Shown: positions 1 through 11,700 of the stretch, piece after piece
Position numbering within the stretch: position 1 is the first letter of the stretch
Layout of the letters: the number at the start of each line of letters is the position of its first letter
Source of the DNA: Edolisoma coerulescens
Lineage: Eukaryota; Chordata; Aves; Passeriformes; Campephagidae
NCBI GenBank assembly: GCA_013397115.1
Contig: VWZW01007303.1
Location: forward strand, 654,191 to 718,190
Length of the DNA: 64,000 bases
Direction: 5' to 3'
The notes under the pieces: generated by a model
What the model saw: only the letters and a program-made list of their open reading frames with translations
Told to the model about the DNA's origin: nothing
The model's database searches: none
Translations under genes and position numbers: made by a program

Positions 1-3000
1 CCGAGGCAGCCTGGGCTCGCTGCAGCTGCAGGTGAAGCTTCGGGATGAGACGGTGCTTCCCTCCCAGTGCTACCAGCCCCTGGTGCAGCTCCTGTGCCAG
101 GAGGTGAAGTCGGGGTGCCAGGTGAGGGGTCCATGCCCTGCTGGAGCACCCACATTTCCCAGCTCTGTGCTGTGGTGTCCGACTGCCTCGGGCTGTCACT
201 TCATGGTGCCTCTCCCCTCCAGGATGGCCAAGTGCACCTGGTCACCCTCCTGGACGAAACCACCACGGCCGAGTGCCGGCAGGAGGTCGCCATCAACTTG
301 GTCAAACTCTTCCTGGGCCAAGGGCTGGTCAAGGAGTTCCTGGATCTGCTCTTTGAGCTGGAGCTGGCCAAGCCCTGTAAGGCTGGAGTGGGGAGCAGAG
401 CTGGAGGCTTCCTATCATCTTCTGGGGCTGCAAAACCTCCAGGGCCTTGTGTGGGGGTTTTTTGGGAGCGATGGTTGAGGCTCAGCCATCGCACTGTGGA
501 ATCTGTTGGGTTCATCCCAGCAGTTCATGGGCTGAGGTTGGTGGAGGAGCAGGTGGTTTGAGGTTAGGAAATCCCCATAACCCCCATGGAAATGGCCAGG
601 GGGCAGGGCACAGCCCCTGGGAATGCCCCCCATGATTGCAGCTGCCCAGGGATGACCTGTGGCCATCCCCCAGGCCATGGACCCTCTCCTGTTTTGCAGG
701 TGAGCCCAACACTTTGTTCCGGAGCAACTCTCTGGCCTCAAAGTCGATGGAGTCCTTCCTCAAGGTGCCACACCACCCAAAACCTGCTCTTCCCAGTCAT
801 CCTGACCCTGGGCTGTTCCCAGGGGAAGCACTGGGAGGGCTGGTGTGCTTGTGCCTTCCCCTGGGGCTGGGGGGCTGGAGAAAACGCACTGGGTGACCCT
901 GGGGGTGTCGGGTGTTGCCCATCGCTGTCCCCTGTGCGGTGCCTCGGCAGGTGACAGGGATGCCTTACCTGCACTTTGTCCTGGGACCCACCATTGCCCG
1001 CGTGTTCGAGGAGAAGAAATACGTGGAGCTGGACCCCGGCAAGGTGGAGATCAAAGACGTCGGGTAAGGGGCTCGTGGGGTGGCAGGGCAGGGGTGGCCC
1101 CAACCCTGGGGGTGACAGTGACGGTGCCCGCAGGTGCTCGGGGCTGCACCGGGTGCAGACGGAGGGCGAGGTGATCGAGCAGGGCCGCCAGCACCTCCAG
1201 TCCTACCTGGGCGAGCTCCTGGATGCCATTGTCAGGTCGGCCCCGGCGTGTCCCCCCGTCATCCGCGCCGCGTTCCGCCAGCTCTTCCAGCGCGTCGGGG
1301 AGCGCTTCCCGCAGCACCAGGTCGGGCTGGGGCGGGGGTGGCGTGGGGTCAAACAGGGACATCCTCAGGGGACAGGGCCCTCTGGGTGTGGTCCCCAGCT
1401 GTGGTCAGTGGGGTCCGCTCTTGGGCAGGGGGGCAGCGAGTGGCGCCCAAGCAGCAGCCCTGGACACCGGTGCATCGCTGTTTGTGGGGTTGTCCCATGC
1501 TGGGAGAGGCCCTCACGTGTCTTCCCCACCCCCTCGGTGGTCACAGCACGCCAAATTTGTGGCTGTCACCAGCTTCCTCTGCCTGCGCTTCTTCTCGCCG
1601 GCCGTGATGACCCCGAAGCTGTTCCAGCTGCGGGACACCCACGCGGACGCGCGGACCAGCCGCACGCTGCTGCTGCTGGCCAAGGTGCGACAGGGGACAG
1701 CGGGACGGGGCTTTGGGGTGCCTGGCTGGTTCTTGCTGGGGACAGCTGTGTCTCCTGGGGGTGACGCTGCCACCCCGGGCTCTCCAGGCCATCCAGCTGG
1801 TCGGGAACATGGAGCCGGCGGCCGGGCGCGCCAAGGAGACGTGGCTGTCCCCGCTGCTGCCCGCCCTGCAGCAGGGCACCGCCCGCATGAGGGACTTCAT
1901 CACCCGCCTGGTGGGCACGGAGGAGGACGAGGGGGAGGAGGAGGGTGAGGGGCGGCCCCTGGGGCCCCCCCCGGCCGTGGTGAAGGAGGGGCTGCTCCTT
2001 GTGCACAAGACCCGGGGCAAGGGGCCGCCGCTCGCTGCTGCCGCCGGCAAGAAACTCCACTTCTGCCTCACCGCGGAGTCCCTCAGCTTCGGCAAGAGCC
2101 CCGGTGCGGAGGTAGGGGGGTGCCGGAGGGGCGGGGGCGGTGGCAGCGGGGTGGCACCGACCCCCTCTGTGTGTGTCCCCTCCATCAGCGTATCGGCGCC
2201 ATCGCCCTGGGCGACATCCTGGCGGCCGAGAAGGTGGAGGAGAAGAGCTTCGGCAGCTCGCACGTCATGCAGGTGGTTTACATGGACACGGGCGGGCAGC
2301 AGGAGACAGCCTACCTGCAGTGCAAGGTGGGGCGGGGACAGCGGGGACAGCCCGGGGGGTGTCACAGCCCGGGCGGTGCCACAGCCCGCGGGTCCCTCTG
2401 ACTGTCCGGGCCCGCAGTGTGTCAGCGAGCTGAACCAGTGGCTGTCGGCCCTGCGCAAGGTGTGCGGCAGCAACCCCCGCGTGCTCCGCTCCTACCACCC
2501 CGGCGTCTTCCGCGGGGACAAGTGGAGCTGCTGCCACCAGCGGGACAGGACAGGTACAGGGAGGTGGCCCCGGAGCCCCGCAGGGGTGCTGGGGGGTCCC
2601 CCCGTGTGGTGACCCTGCCGCCCCGCAGGGCTGGGATGCGACCGGACCCGGCACGGCGTCACCCTGCAGGACTGGAGTGACCCCCTGGACCCCACGGTGG
2701 AGGCCCAGCGCCTCTTCCAGCACCTCCAGGGCCTCCGGGGGACCCTCAGGTGAGTTCCTGCCTCCGGGAGACCCCCCCTGCACCTCCCCTGCCCCCCCTT
2801 ATCCTCCTGCCAAGGGCCCGTCCCTCTCCTCCATCTCTCCCCAGGGATAAATACTGGGAACTGCTGGAGCCAGAGGATGCCCAGAACGGCCCGCGGGGTG
2901 AAGGTGGGTTGGGGATGGGGGGTTTTGGGGGTCCTATTGGGGATGTGCTGGTTGGGGGATGTCCCCAGGGGTCACAAGGGGCTGTGGTGGTTTGGGGGTG

Positions 3001-3169
3001 ACCCCAGGGGGCCTGTGGGGTCTCACTGTCCCTCCCCTCTCCCGCAGACGCTCCCCTGCCCGAGGGGCTGAGCCGGCTCTTCGCGGTGCTGGGGGACCTG
3101 GAGAGCTGTCACCGCCGGGCGCAGCCCCCGGACCCCCCGGCCCCGGCCCTGCTGCAGCTGCAGACGTGA
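1..3169 (+). CDS. RASA4: Ras GTPase-activating protein RASA4 (CAPRI), 3' part, 5' truncated by window edge
   Basis: Calcium-dependent GTPase activator that switches off Ras at the plasma membrane. Coding exons read here: 1(partial)-121, 223-376, 700-764, 951-1063, 1134-1320, 1547-1684, 1788-2111, 2189-2326, 2418-2553, 2629-2749, 2845-2903, 3048-3169; phase is kept throughout to TGA at 3167-3169. The donor after 1320 (gtcggg) is a weak match. The protein shows the end of the C2/linker region, a RasGAP domain with the arginine-finger motif LFRSN (Arg codon 720-722) and the FLCLRFFSPA motif, a PH domain starting at KEGLLLVHK (about 1984), then a BTK-type zinc motif (His, then Cys-Cys, then Cys) across 2490-2650. 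The tail after the BTK motif is short. Introns are only 76-323 bp and very GC rich. The two N-terminal C2 domains lie upstream of the window. RASAL1 is the main alternative, but RASA4 fits the synteny beside POLR2J. Confidence 0.95.
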
Positions 3170-3228
3170 GAGAGCCATTGTCCCCCGGGGGGTCGGGGTC
3201 CCCTCGCCTCGGGGACCACGGCACTGGC

Positions 3229-3234
3229 AATAAA
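3229..3234 (+). other. RASA4 polyadenylation signal
   Basis: AATAAA 60 bp after the RASA4 stop, followed by a GT-rich stretch (about 3253-3285). The 3' UTR would therefore be very short. Confidence 0.75.
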
Positions 3235-3299
3235 GGCACTTTGTACCCTGCAGCCCTGTCCTGTCCGTCTGTTGGGGACGGGGATGGGCGCTGGGTGGG

Positions 3300-3870
3300 G
3301 GACTGACCAGAGCGCTGCTGGTGGCACTGCTGGTGCTGCCGGTGCCAGTTACACTGGTGACATCTCTCGGGGTCCTGCTGGTGCCATTTCTGGTGGCCTT
3401 ACTGGTGGTGGCATCGCTGGTGGCTCTGCTGCCATCGCTGATGTCCCTGCTGGTGCCATTTCTGATGGCCCTACTGCTGCTGGTGCTTCTATCGGCGGCG
3501 TGGTGAAAACACTGCTGGTGGCAGCACTGGTGCCGTCACTGGTGGTCCTGCTGGCCTATTGGTGGCCTATTGCCGGCAGCGGTGGCACCCCGGAGTCTCT
3601 GATCGTGGCACTGCTGGTGCTACTGGTGGCACTGGTGCCGTCACCAATGCCCCTGCTGGTGCCATTTTGGCCGGTCACCGCGGTGCTGTGTCCAGTGGGG
3701 ACACCGCTGACGGGGTCACTGGTGTGTGTTCCCCTCCTGCCGCCACCGATGGCCGCACCGGTGGCTCTGATGCCGGAGCCGCCCGTGCCTCTGCCGCGGT
3801 CCCCAGTGCCCCGCTGGAACTGGTGCCGCTGGTGCCTTTGCCTGCAGCGAGTCCTCCCGCCCGCCTGGGA
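3300..3870. repeat. Degenerate GC-rich tandem repeat between RASA4 and POLR2J
   Basis: Roughly 560 bp made of imperfect copies of a short theme such as ctggtggcactg and ctgctggtgcc, with a period near 9-18 bp, diverging towards the right. It fills the spacer between the RASA4 polyA site and the POLR2J promoter. The stop-poor composition keeps several frames open on both strands (for example 3272-3940 plus and 3556-3915 minus). These have no recognisable domain and I treat them as repeat artefacts. Confidence 0.7.
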
Positions 3871-3931
3871 GCGCTGTGGGGCTGGTAGCGGCATAGAGGA
3901 CGGAAGTGACGCCACGGAAGTGAAGCAGCGG

Positions 3932-3944
3932 CCGCCATAGCAAC
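3932..3944 (+). promoter_or_regulatory. Candidate YY1 / RFX X-box-like element at POLR2J start
   Basis: The bases just before the POLR2J ATG (3951) combine CCGCCAT, the core of the YY1 motif, with CCATAGCAAC, which resembles half of an RFX X-box. YY1 sites close to the start site are common in housekeeping genes. The motif match is seen; binding is inferred. Confidence 0.35.
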
Positions 3945-3950
3945 GGCGGG

Positions 3951-5091
3951 ATGAACGCGCCTCCGGCCTTCGAGTCCTTCCTGCTCTTCGAGGGCGAGAA
4001 AAAGTGAGGGGACACCCGGGGGGCTGCCTGTTAAACCCTCATCAGAGCGCGGGGGGCTGGGGAGGGGGGAGCCCGGGCCTTTCCCCCCAGCCCCCCGCAG
4101 TTCCCGGGCCCGCGTGGATCGATAACATCCGTGTATCCCGTACATCCCCGCAGGATCACCATCAACAAGGACACCAAGGTGCCCAACGCCTGCTTGTTCA
4201 CCATCAACAAGGAGGACCACACGCTGGGGAACATCATCAAGTCGTGAGTTCAAGCGGGGAAGGAGTTTGGGGGGAGCTTTTTCACTCCTCATTTCACCGC
4301 TGTTTTGTTTTCTTTTTTTTATTCCCGTTCCAGGCAGTTGCTCAAAGACCCGCAGGTGTTGTTTGCAGGGTATAAGGTGCCGCACCCTCTGGAACATAAA
4401 ATTATCATCCGTGTCCAAACCACCCCCGATTACAGCCCGCAGGAGGCTTTCACCAATGCCATCACGGATCTGATCAGTGAACTCTCCCTCCTGGAAGAGA
4501 GGTTCCGGGTAAGTTTGTTTTGTTCCTTCACACTATTTGGGCTTGTTATAATTAATCAAAGGGATGGGGTCGTGTGTCTTAGAGCTGCTGGGTTTTAGGT
4601 TTATGAATTAATTCAAGCCACCCTCATTGTGTTGTTCAGCTGCTGTCAAAGCCTGGCTGCTCTCAAGTGTCTTCCATGTGTATTTATTTTATTTTTTTTT
4701 TATTTCTCTCTACAAAACTCTGGGGCAGCATTTTCACTTCTCATCGCTTCTGCTCACTTTATTTATTTATTTAGGCCCTAAATTCTGAGATTTGATCTGC
4801 CCAAAATATTACTCAGACAAAACCAGGGAGAGACTGCAACTCAGATCCTGCCTCTGCTGTGCTGGGAAAAGGCACTAGGGCACCCATTTGTAAAGAAGTT
4901 TTGATTTTAATTTCAGTGTTATTTTTCTGGCTGGTGCAGAGGCTTCCACTGTGGATTGTTGTGCTTCACACAAGAGTCAGGAATGTTTAAACATCCCCCT
5001 CCAGCTCAGTAACAACTCTTGTCTTAGCATGTGTGGTTTTGCTTTTGTTTTACAGGTCGCTATTAAGGACAAACAAGAAGGAATTGAGTAA
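3951..5091 (+). CDS. POLR2J: RNA polymerase II subunit RPB11 (POLR2J), complete
   Basis: Small core subunit of RNA polymerase II that pairs with RPB3 (POLR2C) as the alpha-like assembly platform in the nucleus. Exons 3951-4003, 4154-4243, 4334-4508 and 5056-5091 join in phase to 117 residues and a TAA, the usual length. The protein starts MNAPPAFESFLLFEGEKK, continues with the RPB11/RPC19 dimerisation fold (TLGNIIKSQLL and the YKVPHPLEHKI segment) and ends in a basic and acidic tail, KDKQEGIE. It lies 782 bp downstream of RASA4 on the same strand and converges on LRWD1. Exons 1-2 are GC rich while the sequence from intron 2 onward is AT rich. Human 7q22 carries extra duplicated copies of this gene and RASA4; only one copy is visible here. 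Confidence 0.98.
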
Positions 5092-5310
5092 AATACCCAC
5101 TTTGGAGCAGACTGTTACTTCTGAGGCAGAGTGATGTGGCTGGTAGTTGGATGAAATATTTAAACCTCCATTCATGGCAAATATTTCCCCTCCTTGTCCC
5201 ACTTCTGTTTAATTTTTGACAGCAGCAGCAATATTTTGAGGTTTTATTTTCATAGCAGACAGGCACTTTGCCAAGAGGATAAATGTCATGTTGGATTTGG
5301 TGGATAAGTC

Positions 5311-5316
5311 ATTAAA
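5311..5316 (+). other. Candidate POLR2J polyadenylation signal (ATTAAA)
   Basis: ATTAAA 220 bp after the POLR2J stop, the best plus-strand signal before the opposing LRWD1 end. 5092-5714 otherwise holds only the two facing 3' UTRs. Confidence 0.45.
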
Positions 5317-5489
5317 GTGATTTTTAGTTTTCTAATTGGAGCCTTAAGGCAACTGTTTGTCCTGGGCTGTTGGGGAGGTTGTTGTGGGTACAATTCCAGC
5401 CTGAGAAGCTGCTCAGTGACAGCTGTAGATGAACTCTCTGCTTTTCCTACCAAAAAGTCCAGGCACTGCCAACTGAGCTGGTATTTTGT

Positions 5490-5495
5490 TTTATT
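5490..5495 (-). other. Candidate LRWD1 polyadenylation signal
   Basis: AATAAA on the minus strand, 220 bp past the LRWD1 stop. With the POLR2J signal at 5311 it places the two facing gene ends within about 200 bp. Confidence 0.6.
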
Positions 5496-5714
5496 AAGTG
5501 TCATTTCTATAAAACAAATGCACAAATTGTGAAAACTTACAGTAAAAGAAACCGGATGTTTACAATGAACTGATGAATTTAACAAACTCTTACCTTGTGG
5601 TTTTTTTTTTCACCTTGCACATAAAGCTGGTCTAGAAAACGTTCATGGGCACGTGGGTAACAGTCACTAATACTGCACTAGGTCAAAGCACGGGGGTGAG
5701 ACTGGCACAGGGGA

Positions 5715-8700
5715 CTATGACTTCTTCCAGATGGCTGTTATGTTCACACTGGTCAGCACAACCAGGTAGGTGAAGGCAGGGTCTGCTACCACGTTGTTCA
5801 CCAGGATTTCAGGAGGCTGCTCCCCGTTCACCCGGAGCTCCGGCCACTTGAGGATCTGTGGGGAGAAGAGAGGGGCTGGTGGTGTGTCTGAGGGGGAGAT
5901 GGCTCCCTGGGAACCTGAGGTAGAGGCTCTGCCCTTTTCTGAGGGGCTGGTGGAGCTGTGGGATACTCCTAAAGGGCCAGGGTTTAGTGCAGAGGGGCTT
6001 GAGCAGGGGGGGACAAGTGAAAGCAGCTGCACCTCAGTCCCTGAGGAACTGGTTGGGGGCTTGGCAATGCACTTCCAAAAAACACTGAGGAATCACAGAG
6101 TTGTTGAGGTTGGAAAAGATCTCCTAGAGCATTGAGTCCAAGCTGTGACCAAGCACCACCTTGTCACCCAGAGCAGGGCTCTGAGTGCCACCTCCACGGG
6201 TGGTGACTCCACCATCTCCCTGGGCAGCCCCTGAATAACCCTGCCAGTGAAGAAATGATGGATCACTTCATACCTCTGTCTAATGAAGCTCCAGAGCAGT
6301 GGGAGAGAGCCTTTGAGAGTTTGTGATTGTCCTCTCAGAGGGACAGGAAGGGAACAGTGACTGCCCAAAAGAGAACTGTCTCCAGAGGGAAATACTGGGC
6401 AGAAAAAGGGTGAGTGAGCAGAGGGAAGCAGCGAGCCCTTTCCTGCCAGGGAATGTTCACTCTGGCTTCCCTCCCCTCCCTGGGGGACGTGGTGCCTGCA
6501 CACCTGTGCTCTTGTGCTCCCCAGTTTAACCACTGTTTTAGGGACCTTCTAGGAAGCGCTGCAGGGGGTGACAGATTTGCTTTGCAGCTCCTCATTCCTG
6601 TCCCAGTGAATGGCCTTGGCCACGCTCTGGAGATTGCTTTTAATTGCTTGTGAGTGTCAGGTGTGGAAGCACAAGGCATGTTCTGGGATAAACCTGCTCA
6701 GGAGTGGGATCAGCTGCCCTGGGGTGGAAGGGAGGCCCAAAGAGGACCTCAGACCTACCTGTGTGGGAGAGATCCTCCGCTCCGAGCGCTTTCCCTTTGC
6801 AGAGCCCCAGGCCGTGGTGTAGCTGGAGAGGTTGTACATCCACACACTGCCCTTCTCATCCCCACAGAACACGTACTCTTTTGCTGTGAGAGCAGAAGAA
6901 AAAGCTGGAAAATGTGTGTGGAGCTGGGAGTCTGTTGTGCTGTAAAGCAGAGCACCAGGGAGTGCTGCAGGATCCCAATGGAGGGTGCCATATTTCAGCA
7001 ACGTTCCCTTTCTAGCACAAAAATATGAATCTACCTTGTTCTGAGAGATCTCCATTCATGTGAAACTAAACCAGCTATCTTTAGTGTAGAAAAACTAGTG
7101 CTAAATGCTTTGGGATTTCTCCTGATGTTTTTTAGACTGGTTTTGGGAAGTGCTGACCGACCAGGTTTGTCTATTCCTTGTCAGTCTCCAAAACCAGCTG
7201 CCCAGTGTGTGACATCCCTGCCCACAGATGCCCTCAGCATCCCAGTGGCTCCACAGCACCCAGCCCTGAGCTCTGTGCTTTGAAAACCTGTGCAAGAAAG
7301 GCCCCCCCAGCCTCGGCTGTCCCCCCTTGCAAGGCAGATGGTGCAGCTGTAATTATTTATTACTCCTGTTATTTCCACCCAGCTGGTGCTGGGCTGAGGC
7401 TGCGCAGTGCTGGAGCTGCACTGCAGAGCTGCAGAGGGGAGAGCAGAGCTCCCTGATGGGCTCTAAAATCCAGCTCCAGGAGAGCCATGGACACCTGGGC
7501 AAAGCATTACCCAGGAAATGAGTGCTGCCTACCTGGGCAGGTGCTGAGTGTCAGGTAGGACATGTCTGTCGTGGACCACTCCAGCTCAGCCAGAATAACT
7601 GCAGACATTGTCCGTTGGCATCCTTTTCCCTTGGCATCAAAAGACCTGCTCCAGCTCCACAAGTATATGCATCCTGGTTTGGAGCTCTTGGAAACTAAGG
7701 AAGAAAGGAAGGGAGAGGCTGTGTCAGCTGCTGAGAGGCAAAATGCATCGAGACAGAGGTGGTCCATCCAGAATATGGCTTTTAAGCCATGGGATCCGAT
7801 CCAGCAGCAACTGTTTCCACCTGCTTTGCCTTATTTCAGGATAATTGGAGGTTGCAGAGAGATTTTCAGTGCTATGCTTATGTTCCTGAGCTGCAGAACA
7901 AGCATAAGCTGCTCAGAAAGAGCCAGCCCATGCTGTGAAACCCCCAGTTCCCCTGAAAAAAGATACTGTTGCCACCAGCAGAAAGGGACTCTCCTCCCTT
8001 CCACACTGGCACTGCTTGGCCAAGTGTGCTCTCGGGGATGTGTCCATCTGGTTTCCAGTCCTGTCCAAGCACGGGTTTGCACTCTAGGCCACACATTTTT
8101 GGGAAAGCCAGGTGACTCTGGGAGACAGCTCCATCCTGTAGCCCCCCAAAGCTAAAGGAGAGGCTGTCACAACCCTTTCAGCCCCTCTCCTCGTTGTGCT
8201 GGCTTCACCCTGCACACGCTGAGGTGCCCCACTGTTTTTGGGATTGGGCTGTTGTGTTTATACTCACCAACGACATCATCATTGAGAAAAGCCAAACCGT
8301 CAACCCTGTGAGATGTTGTCATGCTTTCATCGTCAGGAAACTGGAATATGGCTTCAAAAGGCCTAGAGCAGGGGGAAGGGTGAAATGAGCCAAGTCCTGA
8401 ACAGCCAGCAGTGAAAGGGCACCCAGGTACAGAGCCCAGAAGGAAATTTGTTAGTGAGTCTCTTGGCAAGCTCAGGTGAATTCCCCCTTGAACTTACACT
8501 TTCGGTCACCTGGGTTTATTTATACAGCAGAAGCCCGTTTGCTCAAGAGATTGCTGTTCACTCCCTCTCTTTTGCAGGCATCAGGGTTAGTATTTATCAG
8601 CAGGGCATGACTTTACTTGCTTCTTCCTTGTAAGTTTTCCTGAGCTCCCACAGAGTGCCAGTTTCCTGGGTTACCTCACGTACCAGGAGCAGGGAAGGCC

Positions 8701-11700
8701 TCACCGTGAGACTGGAAATCAATCCAAAAATTCACACTCTGTTACACTACCTGGAGATGGCACGCCCTTAAGTTTTGGGGTATTGGATTACAATCCTGCA
8801 AAGCAGCCTGCAACACCTGCAGACTGCAGCTTTAATACAAGCTCTAAACAGTCCTTGAGCATCATGCTCCCATTTTTTCTGGCCACTCTGGGAAGGGGAG
8901 GATGTTTTGATAGGACATGCTGCTTTTGCTCAGACCTCCTCTGTTAGAAATCAAGCCATTTGCTAGGACTATCTCTCCTTGTTATGGAAAGCAAATGCAT
9001 GCCCCCAGCTTGTGGTTCTCACCTGCTTTTTTGTCCTTTATCCAGTTTTATGTTCCAGGCAAAGCAGCCATCTTCACAGCCTGCCAGCAGGTACTGCTCC
9101 GGGCAGGTGGGGACCAGGGCAATCCGGAGGGGGATAGAGGCCGTTTCCAGCACCAGCAGCTGGCTAAAAAAAAGCAGAGAACAAGCAGTTAAGTGGTGCT
9201 GTGACGTGATAGTTACAGGCTCCTGGACTGGCCACATCTGGTTTTTGAACCTTTACCTTGCTTTGAAATTGTAGTCACAGTCTGGAATCCCAATATCCCA
9301 GAGTGCAATTCGCTTGTCATAGGATGCAGCTGTGGGACACAGAAGAGAAGCAGGTAGTGACACCGCTGCTCATCTGGCTCTTCTCGTGCTAGCTGGCAGT
9401 TCTGCCTGAGTCACAGTCACCCTCTAAGGCTGTGGCACCAGAGAGCTCATTAAAGCACAGCAGCAGTCCCCGAGCCTCCTGGCCCAGCACTTCCCAGACA
9501 TTGTCACACATGCACAGTCAGTACTTTGTGATCTTATCCTGTGCTCTAAGAGGGGCAGATAAAACAAAGTTTGGTTCCTGGCATCCATTACTGAGTTGTG
9601 GCTTCACAGGGTCAGTAGTTAGTGGCCCTCTGAGCTCGTTTCTGGTCAGGGCTTCTAGTGGAATCTAAAACATGGGCTCCAACCTCTCCTCTCAGGCAGA
9701 CACCACTTTATTCCACATATCCATGGCTTACTGTGTTCACATCCACAACAGCTCCCATTGGGGAAGTTAGGCACTGACAAAGGGTGAGAAACATGTCACC
9801 AAGCTGATACACTGAAAGCAGAAACTGTTCTAAGAGATTACTCTGAGGAACCTGGACCCTCATCAGATGGCAGCCCTCAAACTCAGAGTTTCTTGGTGTC
9901 CTCTCCCCAAAAAGGATGCAAAGACTCTCCCTTGATTACTCTAAATTTTTCTATGAAATACAATGAGCCTTGCTGTCCACACCATTATATGGCTGTGCTA
10001 CCAACCTCCTTATCCTTTTCTCTGCTTCTGCTTTTGGCACTCCTGAGCTTCTTCTTGAAAAGTACTGCCTATTCTAAAAAAAATTCCACTTTTAATGGTT
10101 GATGTAGCACTCTAACCACTCCAGGATGTGGGTAATTGTAGGCAAGAGAAACAATGTGCTGTAGGGTGCAGGTGTGGCCTGAATGGCTCTGTACCAGCTC
10201 ACTGTACAGCCTGACAATGCAGTTGCAATTTGTGACATGATGGTTCATTACCAGTCCATGAGCCACAGCCTCTGTGGGCCCTACTGTGTGTGGCAAAGCT
10301 CTCCTTGACATCAGGACCTGAATAGAAATCTCTGATGAGGCATAGAACTCACATTAAAAAAAAAAAATTCTAAATCAATTAAGCACATTGTTGGATAAAA
10401 TGAAACCCAACAGCCCATAATAGGCTGCTGTGCTGGAGGAGAGCCCTGCCACTGCCTGGCTCCCAGCTGCCTGCTCTGCCATTCTTCTTACTCATCCCTG
10501 TGGAACAGATCCACTCCTGGGCTTGTTTGTGGCTAATGTGTGTGTGACAGCCACCCTGAGAGCCACCGAAGGAGAAACAGGAGCTGCTGCACCTCAACTA
10601 AAGAGCCAGGCTCTGGCTGAAACAAGCTGTTCCTGCTGGAGATTGCTGCCACAGGAGAACAACAATGCTCTCTCCCTCATGTCCGTGCCTTTTGTTCGTC
10701 TGTCCCTGCTTGCCCTGGCGACAATTCCCCTTGTTAAGGAAGCTCTGACTTTTCCACATCAGAACTAAAACTAGGGATTTCTGAAGCACACTTACTGAAG
10801 AGGTGGGTCTCTTGGGTTGGGCTGAAGCAGACAGTAGCAATGGGCTTTTTGTGAGCCTTTATCTCTCCGTAGCAGAAGTCGGCTGCCACGTGGATCAGTT
10901 TGACAATCCCTCTCCTCCCTGCAGCTGCCAAGATGTTGTGAGCTTTCTTGCGGCTGTCGCTGATTACCATCGTGAGGGTTGTCCATGCAACGCTGAAGAA
11001 CTCCTGGGACAGGAGGAAAACAAGGCTGGGGGTGACAGAGAACAGCCAGCAGGGTGGTGGCTGTCAGCTCAGAGAAAAGACAACTGTCACAAGTGCTACT
11101 CAGGTGAAATGACACCCCTATTTAAGATGGAGCATCAAAAGTCAGAACAGCTCTCAGAAGAACACAAACTACAGAAAGAGGATGTTTATTCCTCTGTGCT
11201 GTCAGGCAGGCTCAGCAGCCAGACACACCTGTGTGAGGACTGACAGGCTAATCTCTTAAACTAATAAAAAAATAAACCCAAACTAGGCTAAAAGGATAAG
11301 CAAGCAATGTTTATCCATCTTCTTAACATCTGCCCACATTAACACTTCCGGACCTCTTTGTAATATATTATTATGGTATTCCCATTCAGTGCTTACCCTT
11401 CCCACTTGCAACTCACCTCTGTAGCCACCTTGTACTTTTTCAGCACCGTCCCTGTCTCACAATCAATCAGACAGACAGATTCCCCTCCACAGGTTGCCAC
11501 GGTTCTGGAGGAGCTCACAATGGGATCTGAAAGAGGAAAGTAATGAGTGAGAAGTTCCCAGGTTCAGGGATAACACATGAAGACTGCAGCTTATCACTGC
11601 CTGGTGCTCTCCCAGTCTCCTGTTTTCAAAGTCAAAGGAGAAATACGTAAGCAAGTCTCTTCCTGACAACGGAGACTACGGCTTGAAGGAGCAGGGGTCT

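Noticed and set aside
3272..3940. 222-codon plus-strand open frame rich in Leu/Val or Ala/Gly
   Set aside because: It lies wholly in a degenerate tandem repeat, other frames and the opposite strand are open too, and it ends in the POLR2J promoter. No domain is recognisable.
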